Shown here in pieces: positions 52,223 to 64,000 of a DNA stretch of 64,000 nt. The notes beneath the pieces were generated by a model. That model saw only the letters and a program-made list of their open reading frames with translations, did no database searches and was not told the origin of the DNA. A program made the translations under genes and the position numbers. The DNA is from Rattus norvegicus (Eukaryota; Chordata; Mammalia; Rodentia; Muridae): contig NC_086020.1 in the NCBI RefSeq assembly GCF_036323735.1, forward strand, positions 84,693,710 to 84,757,709. Reading direction: 5' to 3'. The first letter of the stretch is position 1; each line of letters begins with the position of its first letter.

Positions 52223-55200
52223 ACAAGTTTTCCATCAAACAAATATAGAGAGACTGTATGATTTATATTGAAATGTTGGGTGATTAACGTTGTGAGAGCC
52301 TTCTCCATTTAGACCAATACATCATAGGAGTCAACTTGGAGGCTCAGTACTTGTCAGTATCATTGAGATCACTGCTCCCAAGTGTGCTCAGTGTACATGA
52401 GTGTATGCACTAGGACCCTTCATCATCAGTTCACTCTGCCTCAATTCTTCAGCCTCCAACACTTTTGTATGTGTTTTCACAAGATTCATTGTGAGATTCC
52501 CAACAAATTTTTGTTCATGAACCCAACTTGCTCCAGTGAAAGAATCTACAATACATTCAAGGGTTTTATCTATATCTGGGGATAAAACTTACACACTAAA
52601 CTACATTATTATTCTGGGATACCAAACAGTACATGAATGGCAAGATGTAAAGTCAAAATTACCTTGTCCTATTATCCCAGGCCCCTCTCCCTACCTAAGT
52701 ACAAAGTCAAAGAATGATTTTTCCTATGTATTTTCTGATGCCAGAACACTTGCTGTGTTAACTAGCTCAGCTCAGAGCCCGTGTGATAGTTACCTGGGAG
52801 AAATGTCACACTCGTTCACGGACTGGGAATGAGGCCAACAGGATAAATGAGACATTTTTTTTTCCTGCAAGAAGGAAGCCAGAGATAGAAGCCACTAGTT
52901 CAAGTCAAGCCAAGGTTGAAAATCAGTGTCATTTGTCACCATTTGACACTGTACAAGAGTGTCAGTGCTATGATGAACCCACCAATCCTTGTGGGCTATT
53001 TCCTGGTTGTCTCATTTTAGGCAGGATTTATGCTTCTGTGTCTTGCTGTCGATTACTTCTGGGACAGATGAAAGGGACCCATTTATAATTGTTTAACATG
53101 TGTGCACAGGTCAACACATCCCACCTCCAAATTATCTGCCTTCTTAGGAATCACAGGTGTCTGGAGATTTATAGGAGGCTCTGAGCTTCAATCACAGCTT
53201 TAAATTTAGTGACCTTCAAGGGGGACAGAGGCAGATTACAGCTTCCTCAGCTTGTACATGCCAGGAGTCGGCCATTCATCCAATCACCAGACAAATGGAC
53301 ACTGCTGCAGGCACTTCTGCTTGGAAAGACTGGAAGAAAGAATCCCAGACAGTGAGACTGCATTAGACACATCTGTGAGCTGTAGTCACTGAAAAGGGGA
53401 TGCTAACGTTAAACTCTCAAGCCTATGCTAACTTTGCACACAAGGAAATGTATGAAGTCCTGAACACCTTTAAAAGTTACAGAAAGCACACTTGTAAGTA
53501 TAACACAACACAGCAAAACAAACAAACAGCAACAATAACAACAACACAACTAAAACAAACCCCCCTTAAAACCTTCTATCTAAAATCTCCCTCAGGGCTT
53601 AACTCAATATTTAAGATAATCGTTACATTTCCTTGCATAACTGAGACTCCCATCGCTGTGCATAGGATATTTTGATGCTTAGCAAAGATGACATCCAGAG
53701 ATGCAACAATGATGCAGCCCCTCCCCAGCAGCCAGTCACGATACTCTCCCCGGCTGTTCTGCTCTCTCTACACCACATTCTTCACGGATATTTAATCTCC
53801 AGTGCAGCCTCTGTCTGGAACTGTCTGCCAACAAGGAGTGACTTTTAAAAGGCTGGCAGTTAACAGACTGGATAAATTTTATCTAAGGAGGAGCATCTGG
53901 CACCCTAAGTGTGACCAGAAAAGCATCAGGACTTGAGGCTGTTGGCTTCCAAGTGTGTCATAGCCTGGAATGGTCATTTGTTGCCCATCTCAGAGACTGA
54001 GTATCATCCAACATCAGGCAGTGTACTGGTCCAGCCACAGACCTCCTACCGGCTATTGGGCACTGGCTTTTCTCTGTTTTTCCTGATGCTGCTATCCTGT
54101 GGTACTGGAGTTTGTGGAATATTCTAAGGATGACAAACTAGGATGATATTATTTCCTTTCTTGTATTCCAAACGATTCTCGGGTATTTTAGAGTTTGGGA
54201 AGTTAAAAATTAAATCCCAGTAGGACAAGTAGCTGTGAGACACATGGATCACATAGATCAATACATCTCTGATTGTCTCCAGCCTCTTAAAAGACACCAG
54301 AACTCAAGTGCTTTAGAGTTGTAGGTGATATTAATCCTCTGTCAATTTTAAATTTTTAAATTTGTAATGTGTACCAAAGGCCATGCTGGCTGTTTCTGAG
54401 ACTAGCTTTGTTGTCTAGCCACCCTGCATCATCAGACAACAGAAATAACAGTCAATAAAGGCTTCCAGCCTGGGTTCTGACATTACTGCAAGTAGGTTAT
54501 CAATAAAGTGGATGTTGGGTGTATTATCCTTCTCTCTAAAACCATTCTGTGGAACATGGCTTAGAGAATTGGCTCCAGTTGGAAGAATTTAAACTCCCTG
54601 TGTGTGGAGGTGTGCTGGTCCCTGGAAGAACTGCCGTTCAGCCTCCAGCTTCCTGGCATCCATGCAAGGCCCAAGGCATGGACTTAGTTTCTGCTTAAAG
54701 ATGCCTTAAATCTAAGCTCTACCAATGGAAAGTACCTCACCCCAGTGCCATGGACCCCACAAGCCAAAGCTTTAAAAGAAGATAGTGTTTTGTGTTTTCC
54801 CAACTATTTTTTTCCTTCTCACCCTCTATCTCTCAAAGCAGGACTCTCCTCTAATTATGGATTGTGAAATTAGCATATAAAAGTAATTCCCGTGTAGCCC
54901 CTGTGATGTGTGTTTGCTGTTTGGACAGGGGTGACACCATGTGTTAAAAGACAAGTCTTTTATTAGGAGCTCCAAACTGATGTGTATTCTTAGGTCCTGG
55001 CACAATTATACACTTGTGCCCATCTGTTTGGGTGGCAGGAGGCCTGTGGGGGGATGATGCAAGCCAGTTTTGAGGAGGCCTATTTGCCAATAGAAAAGCA
55101 GGTTCAGGGGCACAGCCCGCTGAGCACAGTACGTGCCAGCACGCCTGCCAAGAGAACCTTCTGTTTGGCAACTACATCAGGACAGGGCAGTGTGCTCCTC

Positions 55201-55330
55201 TGCAATGGGCAACATCTGTGGGTGGAAACTGGTGGGTAGTGCTGCTCTCTGAGGAGTTCTGCTGCACACTAAGACCCAATGTTCTTTAGAACAAGTTCAA
55301 TGAATCCATACCTCACAAAAGCAAGTCAGT
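52223..55330. other. no recognised gene or repeat
   Basis: About 3.1 kb of single-copy-looking sequence. An A/C-rich (CAA)-like stretch occurs at 53507-53560. Frames of 91-101 codons at 52536-53088 and 53400-53675 overlap, are unsupported and contain no recognised domain. Confidence 0.45.
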
Positions 55331-55334
55331 CTCA

Positions 55335-55645
55335 ACATGGCTACCTTATTACTTTAGTCGTTGTAACAAAGTACCTGACAAAAGTAACTTGCAGAGAGAA
55401 TGGTTTATTTAGGCTCAAGGTTTGAGGGTACAGCCCGCATAGCAGTGGGAAAGGCATGATGGCAAGAGTGTGAGACAGCTGGTCCCTGGCATCATAGTCA
55501 CAAAGCAGGAGAGGTGAACGCTGGGGCTTGGCTTTCTCCTTTTATTAAGTCGGGGTCCTCAGCCCATGAGATGGCACCAACCACATTCATCATAGGTTTT
55601 CTGTCTGTCAGTAAAACCTCTTTTAAAAACACCTTTGTAGACATA
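55335..55645 (-). mobile_element. MaLR-type LTR (reversed)
   Basis: TTTAGTCGTTGTAACAAAGTAC, TGACAAAAGTAACTTGCAGAG, AATGGTTTATTTAGGCTCAAG, GGGTCCTCAGCCCATGAGATG and CCAACCACATTCATCATAGG give the reversed order of a rodent MaLR LTR. Confidence 0.6.
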
Positions 55646-57254
55646 CCAAGCATTTGTTTTCTTATCCCCCAGAGATGGGGTGTGGTTCCCAGAAATGATC
55701 TATAGCAACCAGTCAGCAGTACTCCCTGTGTCAGGATTCACCTCCTTCCCTGGATGCTTTGTCATTTATCTTTGTTTTCATTCCCACATTTGAAGACCTT
55801 TGTTCTCTAGTCTACCCGCATAAATCACCTTCTCAGTTGATATAAATCTCATCCAATTATTTTTGTGTCATACTTTTTCCTGCTATTTAAAAATTATTTT
55901 ATAGCTTTCATTTCCCTGCTCCTTCCTGGAAGTAATTGGAGAGAAGTGACGTCTTCAAGTTCATACTAGTGTAGGAATATTTTTCACTTCTTGTACATCT
56001 CATTTTAGAATTTGCCCCTGCTGGTCTCATATTTGGTTAGTTTGGGTTTTGTTTCCCTGAATTATTTCCCCTGAGTGTGCTTCCTTCTTTGAGAGGATTT
56101 TTTGACTGCACAATCAGCAATCATGCTGTTCATCAGTAATCCTGGTTAACAAGAGTGGCACTGATGACCCATTCTGTCTGATGGACACTTCCCAAATATT
56201 TTCTCATGTCATCCTTTGGCTGGTTCTCAATTTAGACTGCATTTACAAATAATCATGTGTCTCGGGATCAGCCTTTATCATCTCTCCTTTATTCTTCTGC
56301 ATTTCAAATGTGATATCTCCCCCCTTGTTTGTCACATGCTTGGGGACCAGTTCCTCTACACTGGTGCAATGCGTCTTTTAAAAACATAACAAATAAGGCA
56401 TACAGAACAGCTGCCTGGTCTCTGGAGATACCATTTTTCACTCTGATTTGAAACTTTTCTAGAAACTAATTTCACTTGCCATTCATTTAACGTTTGCTAC
56501 ATCCACAGTTCAGGTCTAGGTTGTGTGGAAGAGATAAATCACTGTAGAGTTTCAAACATTTAATACATTTTAATCTGTCAGTTATCCCACTCATGCCCAA
56601 TCTAAGATATATCTGGCACCATGAGTATATATGATATTAACAAATTCTGTGGAAAGGAAAGTTGGCAGGAAGAAATTGCTGGAATTCATTTGTGCTGAGC
56701 TTTTCCTACAAACAAAGAATTTACCTTGTTGGTCATATTCACATTGGCAGCACTGGCCACAGCTGGAGTTCAGTGCAGACAGTGAAGTGGCAGTAAATAT
56801 TTTAACAATTGGGTTTATGGAGGGTGGAGATACGTGTCCATATTGTCTGCTTTTGACCATTGCCATGGTATAAATATACCATTCATGGCTGTTTTCTGGC
56901 TATCTGCTGGACTTAAATGCATGTCTGATAGGGAAGAAATGTGCACAGATGTCCCTCTGTGGTGGTGTGAGCATCTCCATCACACTACTGAGTAGCTGGT
57001 TATAGCCAATTAGACAACTTGAATTTTTCTAAATCTATCCCTGCACTTACCATGTGTTAAAAAAGGAAACAGATTTCCATTATTATACAGAAACAGAGTT
57101 ACATGGCAAGGCTACATCTTCCTTCTGGGTCAAGTTTATTGTCATCCTAGGTGGCAGACTGAGTTGTGAGACAGGAAAAAACAGAAGTTGCACACCAAAT
57201 GTTGAGGGCCTGGTTCCTCTAGAAAGAAAAGTGCATGTAGATGTTTGAAGTAGA
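55646..57254. other. no recognised gene or repeat
   Basis: AT-rich single-copy-looking sequence. Opposed frames at 56591-56873 (80-91 codons) shadow each other and have no recognised domain. Confidence 0.45.
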
Positions 57255-57830
57255 AATTTCTGGTTCTATGGAGACTAGTTTTGTCATGTGATATTTTTTC
57301 TGGAAACTGTCTTATGAGAGAATGCTTTTACTGAAGCAAACACATGGGAGGATGTTTTGCAGAGAACAGATATGTGGTGTTTTTCTAGAAGCAGCCTGGA
57401 AAAGGACTTGTTGTGTTGCTAGAAGAGACACTCGAGAGAACACATGTTTGGAAAAAGTATAAATAGAACTTAACAGACAGTGGATGATGCTGTGTGGTAT
57501 TGGTATGTCTTACCATTCTTTGCTGGTCATCGTTGTGCTTTGCTGACCCTGGTCTTTGCTGATGATGCTATATGGTATTGGTTTGCTTTGCCATTCTTTG
57601 CTGGTTATCACTTGTCCTGGCTTCATAGAGAGAAATGGATGAAAGAACTTCTGCTGGTGTTCAGAAGGGTTGCCACTTCTTGAACTCAGATCAAATGGCA
57701 GAGCCTTGTGTTTCTTCTGGATTAACCTGCCATTGCTGATTAGTGAATGTTGTTGTTAAGTGGTTTGCTCTGTGGCTGCTGATTCTTGTGAACTGAACTG
57801 TTAATATCCTGACAATGCAGATTTGCTCCA
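57255..57830 (+). mobile_element. probable rodent ERV solo LTR with TATA box
   Basis: The blocks ACATGGGAGGATGTTTTGCAG, TTCTAGAAGCAGCCTGG, AAAAGGACTTGTTGTGTTGC and GAAAAAGTATAAATAGAAC, with a TATA box at about 57458-57465, resemble a rodent LTR (RMER-type) as I recall it. A 3' part ends GTGAACTGAACTGTTAATAT. No internal viral gene adjoins it. The promoter-like TATA is followed by a partial internal duplication at 57483-57620. The family name is uncertain. Confidence 0.45.
57483..57620 (+). repeat. 78-bp imperfect internal duplication
   Basis: GATGATGCTGTGTGGTATTGG at 57483 recurs as GATGATGCTATATGGTATTGG at about 57561. Both are followed by TTxxxTTxCCATTCTTTGCTGGT. The spacing is 78 bp, a multiple of three, so a 67-codon frame (57480-57683) shows a repeated DDAxWYW...LPFFAG motif. 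This is most simply a duplication inside an LTR. Confidence 0.85.
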
Positions 57831-59485
57831 AAGAACTATTTTAAAGAGGTCCACATCCTCCTTTGCTCTATTAATATTTCCTTTCCACTGCCTCTGGTGG
57901 GTGGTGGGCTGGATGGGAGGTTAAGGCACTTAAGAACCCCAATTGAAAGTAGGTTTTGAAAAATCTAAGCCTGCAGATATTGACTCTGAAGTTTAATGGC
58001 CCCTAAAAACATAGTTAGCATCTTAGGGTTTATTTCAAATATGTTAATGATAGTTTGACAATAGATAAATTCAGGATGTCATGTAAAGTGACCATTGTGG
58101 ATCGGTTAGGATGGCCTAAGTTGGAGGCAAACTGTTATAAAGCATCTTCTTTCATAGAAGAGGTAAAGATTGAAGAACTTTTCATTTATAAAATGAGAGA
58201 GCTGCTGCACATTGAAAGGCAGGGAAATGACTGGCTTTACAAAAGAAATTACTGTAGCAGACATTAGTTTTTCCAAGGGTGTGCTTATCCCTGCGGTTCT
58301 GATAGTGCCATGCATAGACACCAAGAGCCATTCCTCCTTTCTGCCTTACAAAAATCAGTACTGCCAATGTTAAGTCAGTGGAGAATTTTGTTCCATCCTT
58401 TATTGACGGGTTGGACAGAACTTTAAGTTGTGTTCCACTTATGGATTCCACAAGCTCAGTTTCTCATATTTCAATGTGTAAAAATGCCTGCCTCATTTTG
58501 AGATTGCCAGGGATGTTATGAGAGCAATTTCGAGGGGTTTCATCATGTTGCTGAAAGCTTCACATTGTGTATTTTGTCTGAAGGAAGAAGAGAGAGTAAT
58601 AGACTAGGTTTTCATTCACTTAGGGAATCCACCCATCTTCATAAAAAGCTGAGTCCTGTCTGTATATATTTCATTGTTTTATTTTCTAAAACAGGATGGG
58701 ATTACATTGCTCAGTTTTCACATGAATTCTCATGGTTTGCCTTTTAAATGGCAATCCAAGTGTCAAAACCTGGTGCTCAGGCAAACTTTTCCTTCTCTTT
58801 CTCTCGCCTATGCTCATCTGGGTACCACCAATGCTCTAACACAGCCCTGTGCTCCCCATTGTGGCTTCTTAGATTTTCACCGCAGAGTCTTTCCTCCTAG
58901 CTGCTGCTCAGCTCAGGCCTCATCTCCTGGTGATGCCAACACAGGATGATGTCTCATGATGATTATACAATGGTCATGAGTCAAGCATGTGATTTTGAGA
59001 GCAGTGTCTCTCTATAGGATTCAGCAATGAGCTCTTTAGCATGGACTTGTACAGTCTCTCTTCCAACCGCCTAGCAATGTGTGTTTAGGATTCTAGTTAA
59101 ATGCCCTGCTGATGTTTAAACACACCACAGAGAAAACACTGTCAGTCAGTGTTCTAAACATGAATCATTTCCAGCTCTGAAAATGACCTTCGGAGACCAG
59201 ACTGCCTCCACAGTGAGATCATTGTGTCTTATTCTCCTCCTAAAAAATTTATATTAGTGCAGCATCCTGTTCACTGGATGTCTATGACGTGATGCCCAGG
59301 AGAGCAAATGTATTCTGCAGCATTTATCGCTTTTAGATGCTCTGACCTAGTCTGTCTTTGTAACTGAGGATATTAAAACTAGGCAACTGTCAGTGCTAAC
59401 TCTGCTGCTGAAGACTAGGAACCTGTATCTTAGGAGTCACTGCACCACGGAGGCTTAACTGTTTTGGGGTATTACTGTGTGCAAT
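57831..59485. other. no recognised gene or repeat
   Basis: About 1.65 kb without a recognised element. Frames up to 91 codons lack domains. Confidence 0.45.
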
Positions 59486-59489
59486 ATAG

Positions 59490-59805
59490 GTTCTCTATGC
59501 ATGTGTGTGTGCATGTGCATTGACCAGGGCACATGCTTGTAGATTCCAGAGGAGAACCCTGGATATCCTGCTCCATCATTTTCTACTTTATTCCCTTCAG
59601 GCATGGTCCATCACTGAACCCATAGCCTTCTACTTTTTTCTAAGCTTAGCTAGCATGTAAGCTCACTGGTCCCCTGTCTCCATACACTCCAACCCCAGTA
59701 ATGAGATTACAGCTTGATTTTTGTTGGGTGTCAGGGATCTGTACTTGGGTGCTCCTGTAAGGGCTTTGACAAAATGAGTCATCCTCAGCCCAGCTTTCAG
59801 CTTTT
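59490..59805 (-). mobile_element. B4/RSINE-type SINE relic
   Basis: CATGTGTGTGTGCATGTGCA, GATTCCAGAGGAGAACCCTGG, CATCACTGAACCCATAGCC, CACTCCAACCCCAGTAATGAG, GGGTGTCAGGGATCTGTAC and CATCCTCAGCCCA follow the reversed B4-type layout. Confidence 0.55.
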
Positions 59806-60334
59806 TCTTTGTTGTATCTTAGGTGTGAAGAAATTGGCTCATCAGATGGTATAGAACACAGGTCTCCTCTTTAGCTTGGACAGCCTCATGTAAGAGATGC
59901 AGCCCATTCCAGTCCCTCCCTTCTTATTTCTCACAAGTCTACTAGATTGGCTTCCTACTGATGTCCCCAGAGTGAGATGAAGATGAGTCATAGAAGTAGA
60001 GTTTAGTGGGGGTAGAGTGGAGTACCCAGAATCTTCCCAGGCGCTTTAATACACTTCTAGACCTCACTCCAAACCCACAAAGGATTGATGCCTTCACCGC
60101 ACTTCCTAACATGATCCTGATCATAATCCTGTCTTAGAAACTCTGACTCTGGAACAGGCATGCTTGTCCTTCATCATGAGCCTGGTAGAGACATCATGAA
60201 ATAGTGATATATCATTCACCATAGCCCAAGTTTGCTTTCCTCTGTACCCAGACTGAAGAAGCAAAGGTTGGGATTTGGGTATGTGAGAAAATAGACTATG
60301 AAAGACAAATTGTTCTTGTATTCACCAGTGTGGT
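59806..60334. other. no recognised gene or repeat
   Basis: Nothing recognised. Confidence 0.4.
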
Positions 60335-60685
60335 TCTTTGCATGAGAATAGCTCCTATAGGCTCATATGTTTGAATGCTTGGCCTTCTGTTTGTGGAACT
60401 GTTTGGGAAGGATTAAGAGGTATGATGACTTTGTTGGAGGAGGTGTGTCACTGGCAGTGGGCTCTGAGATTTCCATTCCCTGTTAGCTCTCTCTATTTCT
60501 CTGCCTCATGGTTGTTGTCTCAACTATTCAGTACTACTCTAGCACCATGCTAGGCTGCATGCTTCCAGGATCCCCACTATGGTGATTATGGATTGTACTA
60601 CCTTCTGAAACCCTGAGCCCCAAATGAAATGCTTTCTTGGGCATACATGGTGTTTTGTCACAGCAATAGAAAACTAAGACAACCA
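60335..60685 (+). mobile_element. rodent MaLR solo LTR
   Basis: CTCCTATAGGCTCATATGTTT, GAATGCTTGGCCTTCTG, GAACTGTTTGGGAAGGATTA, GGAGGAGGTGTGTCACTGGC, CACCATGCTAGGCTGCATGC and CCCCAAATGAAATGCTTTC lead to a terminal CAGCAATAGAAAACTAAGACA. It is close to a rodent MaLR-type LTR consensus as I remember it. No internal region is present. Confidence 0.7.
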
Positions 60686-60694
60686 GCAAGCATT

Positions 60695-60830
60695 TTTTTT
60701 TTCATTCGACACATGTTTTTCTTGTTTCTACCTTGTGTGCAGGGTACTTTGCTAAGTACTGGGACAGAGCAATGGACAAGACAGACAACATTTGAGACAT
60801 TATGGCTACCAATAGCATCTCTCAGGACAT
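60695..60830 (-). mobile_element. L2 LINE 3'-end fragment
   Basis: TTCATTCGACACATGTTTTTC, then TTGTGTGCAGGGTACTTTGC, TAAGTACTGGGACAGAGCAA and TGGACAAGACAGACAAC match the reversed L2 3' end (CTATGTGCCAGGCACTGTxCTAAGC... ACAAGACAGACA). It is very old. Confidence 0.55.
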
Positions 60831-61482
60831 CCCAGCCATGTGGAGAGATGTGTCATAAACAAATCCCAGAGTTGTTCCACAGGGCAGAGATCTGCTAAAA
60901 GCCAGGATGCTGATTAATATTGCATGGAAAATACTGGCTAAATGATAAAGATTGCATTTCAGGAGACACGTACTATGAGAAACACAAAAGTAAGAATGGA
61001 TAGGAGTGTGTGGTGGAGAAGGCAAAAGGAGCAAGGGTTGCATGGAAAAAGGAACCATCTTACAGAGAAGCAGACCCTGAGATCAAAAGCTGGGTGTGGG
61101 ATCACCTGACCGTTATGGTTGTCAGACTTCCATTCGTTCCTCTTGTAAGAACAAAGAACAATTTAGGAGGCTACCTGTCTATTTCCTTCTAAGGAAACTC
61201 TCATCAATTAGATATCATCAAAAATTCCTACACTGAAAACATTCTGATTTCTGTTTTTTTCTTTATTGCCCACAGGGAGAAGGTGCCAGCATTGTATTCT
61301 AGTTAAGCACTTCCTAGAGCCTCTGCTAGTCTGAGATTCCATTGCCCTTATGAAAACAGGGGGCTCATTGCAGGCAGGACCTTCACCCATAGAGCACACC
61401 CACTATAACTTTCCAAGATTTGAGTTCCTCCTCATTTCCCAATGTCTTAATGAGAGTCTTTGGGGGCTCTCTGTGTATGTGT
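60831..61482. other. no recognised gene or repeat
   Basis: Single-copy-looking sequence. Nothing is recognised. Confidence 0.4.
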
Positions 61483-61564
61483 GGTAGTGGCAGTTGTGGC
61501 AACAGTGGTGGTAGTGGTGGTGGCAGTGGTAGCAGTGGTGGTGGTTATAGTGGTCTGTGTGTGT

Positions 61565-61598
<34 letters not shown>
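61483..61598. repeat. (GTG)n-like and (GT)n compound microsatellite
   Basis: A degenerate GTGGTA/GTGGCA trinucleotide tract (61483-61554) passes into about 21 GT units (61555-61598). It encodes an artefactual Gly/Ser then Cys/Val run. Confidence 0.93.
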
Positions 61599-61930
61599 CG
61601 TGAGTTATATGTGTGTGTTCAAATACCTAAAAGTGCATTTGTGTGCACATAGGCAGGTACATGTGGAAACCAGTAGAATATGCCCATTATTCTATCACTG
61701 TCTGCCTTAGGATTATCTTGAAGTAGGGCTTCTTATTCAGACAAAAGTGCATCTCTTCAACCAGGAAGCTCTTGGGCTCTGACTGTCTGCTCCCTAGTGC
61801 TGGTGTTATAGGAATGAGGCATGCACAGCCACGCTCAGTTTCTTATGTGAATGCTGGAGATTCATACTCAGTCCTCCTGTTTGTAGAGCAAGGTGCCTTA
61901 ACCATACCATAGATACTCACGCACATATAA
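61599..61930 (-). mobile_element. B4/RSINE-type SINE relic
   Basis: GTGCATTTGTGTGCACATAGG, CACTGTCTGCCTTAGGATTAT, CTAGTGCTGGTGTTATAGG, GCATGCACAGCCACGCTCAG and GAATGCTGGAGATTCATACTC follow the reversed B4-type layout and directly continue from the GT tract. Confidence 0.6.
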
Positions 61931-61931
61931 A

Positions 61932-61933
<2 letters not shown>

Positions 61934-62026
<93 letters not shown>
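61934..62026. repeat. (TC)n(AC)n compound microsatellite
   Basis: About 21 TC units followed without a break by about 25 AC units. Confidence 0.97.
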
Positions 62027-62028
<2 letters not shown>

Positions 62029-62029
62029 T

Positions 62030-63519
62030 TCTCAAATACCACACCAAAAATGTGATTATATCTGGCCTCTGGCAATGAACTTGTCCTCAAGTTCTCCCAG
62101 TGGTTTTCCGTGTATTATCATCCCATACACCATGAAACTCTCTGTATTCAAAGGTGGATAGATTTTCATCCAATGTTACAGCTCCTGCCTGGGTCCAAGC
62201 AGGGACCTTATCCTGTGATCTCTGCCTCTCTCCCCTCCTCGTGGCATATTGCAGAATCCAGTAGGAAGTGGCTGTCAGGGTGGCACCCAGGGCCCTCAGT
62301 TGGCAGTACCCTTTTTTGGCAAAGCTTCATCTGTAGCTGGACGTCTGGCAGTATGATGTCATCTGTGGTGTTGACATCTTGCTGGGAAGGAGAGCTGAAT
62401 TCTTTTCTTCCAAATTGGCTCTATTGGCAGTTGAATGGGTGACAGCAAGCAATTATTCCTTTCCTTCTTTTGCCTGTGTTCTCTGCTCTTATTCACAGGC
62501 ACAAAAGGAAAACATTTCTGCAGTGTGGAGTGCCAGAGGATTGCTGTGAATGGGCTGGAGCCACGTGATGCCCGGTGAATGCAGAGCAGGCTATTTTCAG
62601 CATTTCTCATGTGTGGGTCTGTCTGCTTGCTTCATAGTGCGAGCGTGAGGACTGTGGAGCTCTTTCTGGATGCTGAGGAAGGAAGTTTCAATAAGCCCCC
62701 TGCCTCAGCTCATCAACCATCAGCAGACTTCTGGTCTTCCAAACATGTCCCATCGTGAATGGACACACCTGTCCCTTGCAAAGCCTAAGACCCCCATGCT
62801 TTCTCCAAACTTACAGCTGAAGAGGGAACTTTCAATTTCCTTTGTCATTTATGGAGCCTTAGGAGCCTGGGGACAGATGTTTCTGTGTTATGGCCCTGCC
62901 CTGGGGAGCAGGCTGACAATCAATTTCTAACCTGTTGCTTGTAACTCTGGCCTCATGAAAAAGACTTAATCTCCAATGATTAAAGTTTAAGATCTCTTTC
63001 CCCATTTAAAACGTTGAGCTCATTTTATGACTGGAAACAGCAGTTGGGCAAAGGGGAGAGAAGTTTACTGCATCTTAACTTGTGCAGCAAATTGAATTTC
63101 TATTGATGAGAATTACTTTTCTCCCTAAAAACTGTCCGGGAGCCTGGACTGAGAAAGATGGGGGTGGGGATTCGGATTTAGAAGGAATAACAATGCAGGA
63201 ATAACATTTACAGAGATGAAACTGTCAGCAGGTCTCTAATGTCTCAGATCAATTTTGACAGGGCTGTATGTAACTCATGGGGAAGGAGATGCTGTCTGCG
63301 CCCCTGGGGAATGGCTCCAGGTGAAACCAGACAAATGCATAGATTTGCGGTGGTTCCAGGTCTCTATTTGATCTTTATTTATTGTCTCCATCCTACAAAC
63401 TCTTATCTGTAGGTGTGAACTCATTAGCATAACTATCTGTACTTTTCCGTGGTTTCAGCATGAACAGCTTTTCTTTCCTGGAATTGCATACATCCACATA
63501 AAAGATTAGACTCTCGACA
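62030..63519. other. no recognised gene or repeat
   Basis: About 1.5 kb. A 110-codon plus frame (62110-62442) is Ser/Trp-rich but not recognised, and its minus-strand partner overlaps it. No defensible exon was found. Confidence 0.45.
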
Positions 63520-63710
63520 ATTGGTAATATTTACTGAGCTGATGTGCTGGGCACTGTTTGTTCTAGTCGCCTCTTGTGTGCTAATTCACACTCTGAGACT
63601 GTGGCTCTGCTTTCCAGCTAGGTAGGATGTCAAGGAAGTCACACAGCTGTGGCTTGAAACCAGAAGCCTGTTCTTGCCCTCTTTGTCCACTGCACTTGTG
63701 TCTGCTTGCT
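63520..63710 (-). mobile_element. MIR SINE fragment
   Basis: ATATTTACTGAGCTGATGTGC, TGGGCACTGTTTGTTCTAG, then GTGGCTCTGCTTTCCAGC and AAGTCACACAGCTGTGGC match the reversed MIR consensus (ACATTTACTGAGCxCCTACTATGTGCC... AAGGTCACACAGCTAGTAAGTGG). Confidence 0.65.
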
Positions 63711-64000
63711 TTGCCTTCCTTCCATTCAGGGAACCTTTTGCTCCAGAGGGATTGGTAGACCAGGGCCAGGGACCTGGAGCAGAGATGTGGTAGAGAATGT
63801 AGGAGTTGGGTAAGATGTGGAATGATGTCCTATGATAAACAATTAGTAGGTCACAGCAGTGGCTTCCTGGAGAGAAGTTGCTCACTGAAGAGAGGGTCCT
63901 ACCTAGCTTTATTAGCCTGTAGTATCAATGGAGTCCACACCAATGTCTGAAGACTTCTTTTCCATTGGAGTATCTGGAACAATAACAGAGACTTCCTACT

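Noticed and set aside
61420..61710. Gly/Ser-rich 96-codon ORF
   Set aside because: It is encoded by a degenerate GTG repeat followed by a GT microsatellite.
1..64000. CRISPR arrays, operons, phage or plasmid modules
   Set aside because: The window is mammalian. No regularly spaced direct repeats of CRISPR type, ribosome-binding sites or compact bacterial gene order exist.

Overview
This window is vertebrate nuclear DNA and almost certainly rat (Rattus). The evidence is a near full-length rodent L1 with the rat-type 66-bp tandem repeat in ORF1, and two ID SINEs (BC1/tRNA-Ala derived). Rodent MaLR-type LTRs, B4/B1/B3-like SINE relics and many long (TG)n, (GA)n and (CTTT)n microsatellites are also present. 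No host protein-coding exon, multi-exon gene or structural RNA gene could be recognised. The only long open frames are L1 ORFs or simple repeats. It is best read as intergenic or deep-intronic DNA.

Layout. 1-9.9 kb: old repeats (a URR1-like hAT element, B4-type SINEs next to TG or CG/TG tracts, two MaLR LTRs, decayed L1) plus a younger 5'-truncated L1 at 7.4-8.6 kb. 10-28.6 kb: mostly single-copy sequence with Lx-type L1 3' ends (12.2-12.9, 15.1, 19.4, 26.0-26.6 kb), an ORR1-like LTR, a MIR, a possible retrocopy 3' end (11.7 kb), and large microsatellites at 18.6 and 27.6 kb. 28.7-38.8 kb: the dominant feature, a retrotransposon cluster. A near full-length minus-strand L1 (28694-35178) has 13-bp target-site duplications, an intact ORF1 and a broken ORF2 that carries an ID insertion. 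Only 1.2 kb away lies a plus-strand L1 fragment (36354-38768), itself split by a second L1 insertion (36747-37438) with a 15-bp target-site duplication. 38.8-64 kb: largely single-copy DNA with scattered MaLR LTRs, SINEs, a clean ID insertion (48.17 kb), a 50-bp minisatellite (44.5 kb), a TATA-containing LTR with an internal duplication (57.3-57.8 kb), and MIR/L2 relics.

The only functional interplay visible is among retroelements. L1 machinery supplies the endonuclease and reverse transcriptase that also move ID, B1 and B4 SINEs. The target-site duplications and A-tails fix the order of the insertions. I found no convincing undescribed system. The most interesting structures are the L1-in-L1 nest, the inverted L1 pair, and several minisatellites or duplications not explained by named repeats. 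Family names come from recognition by eye, without a library search.
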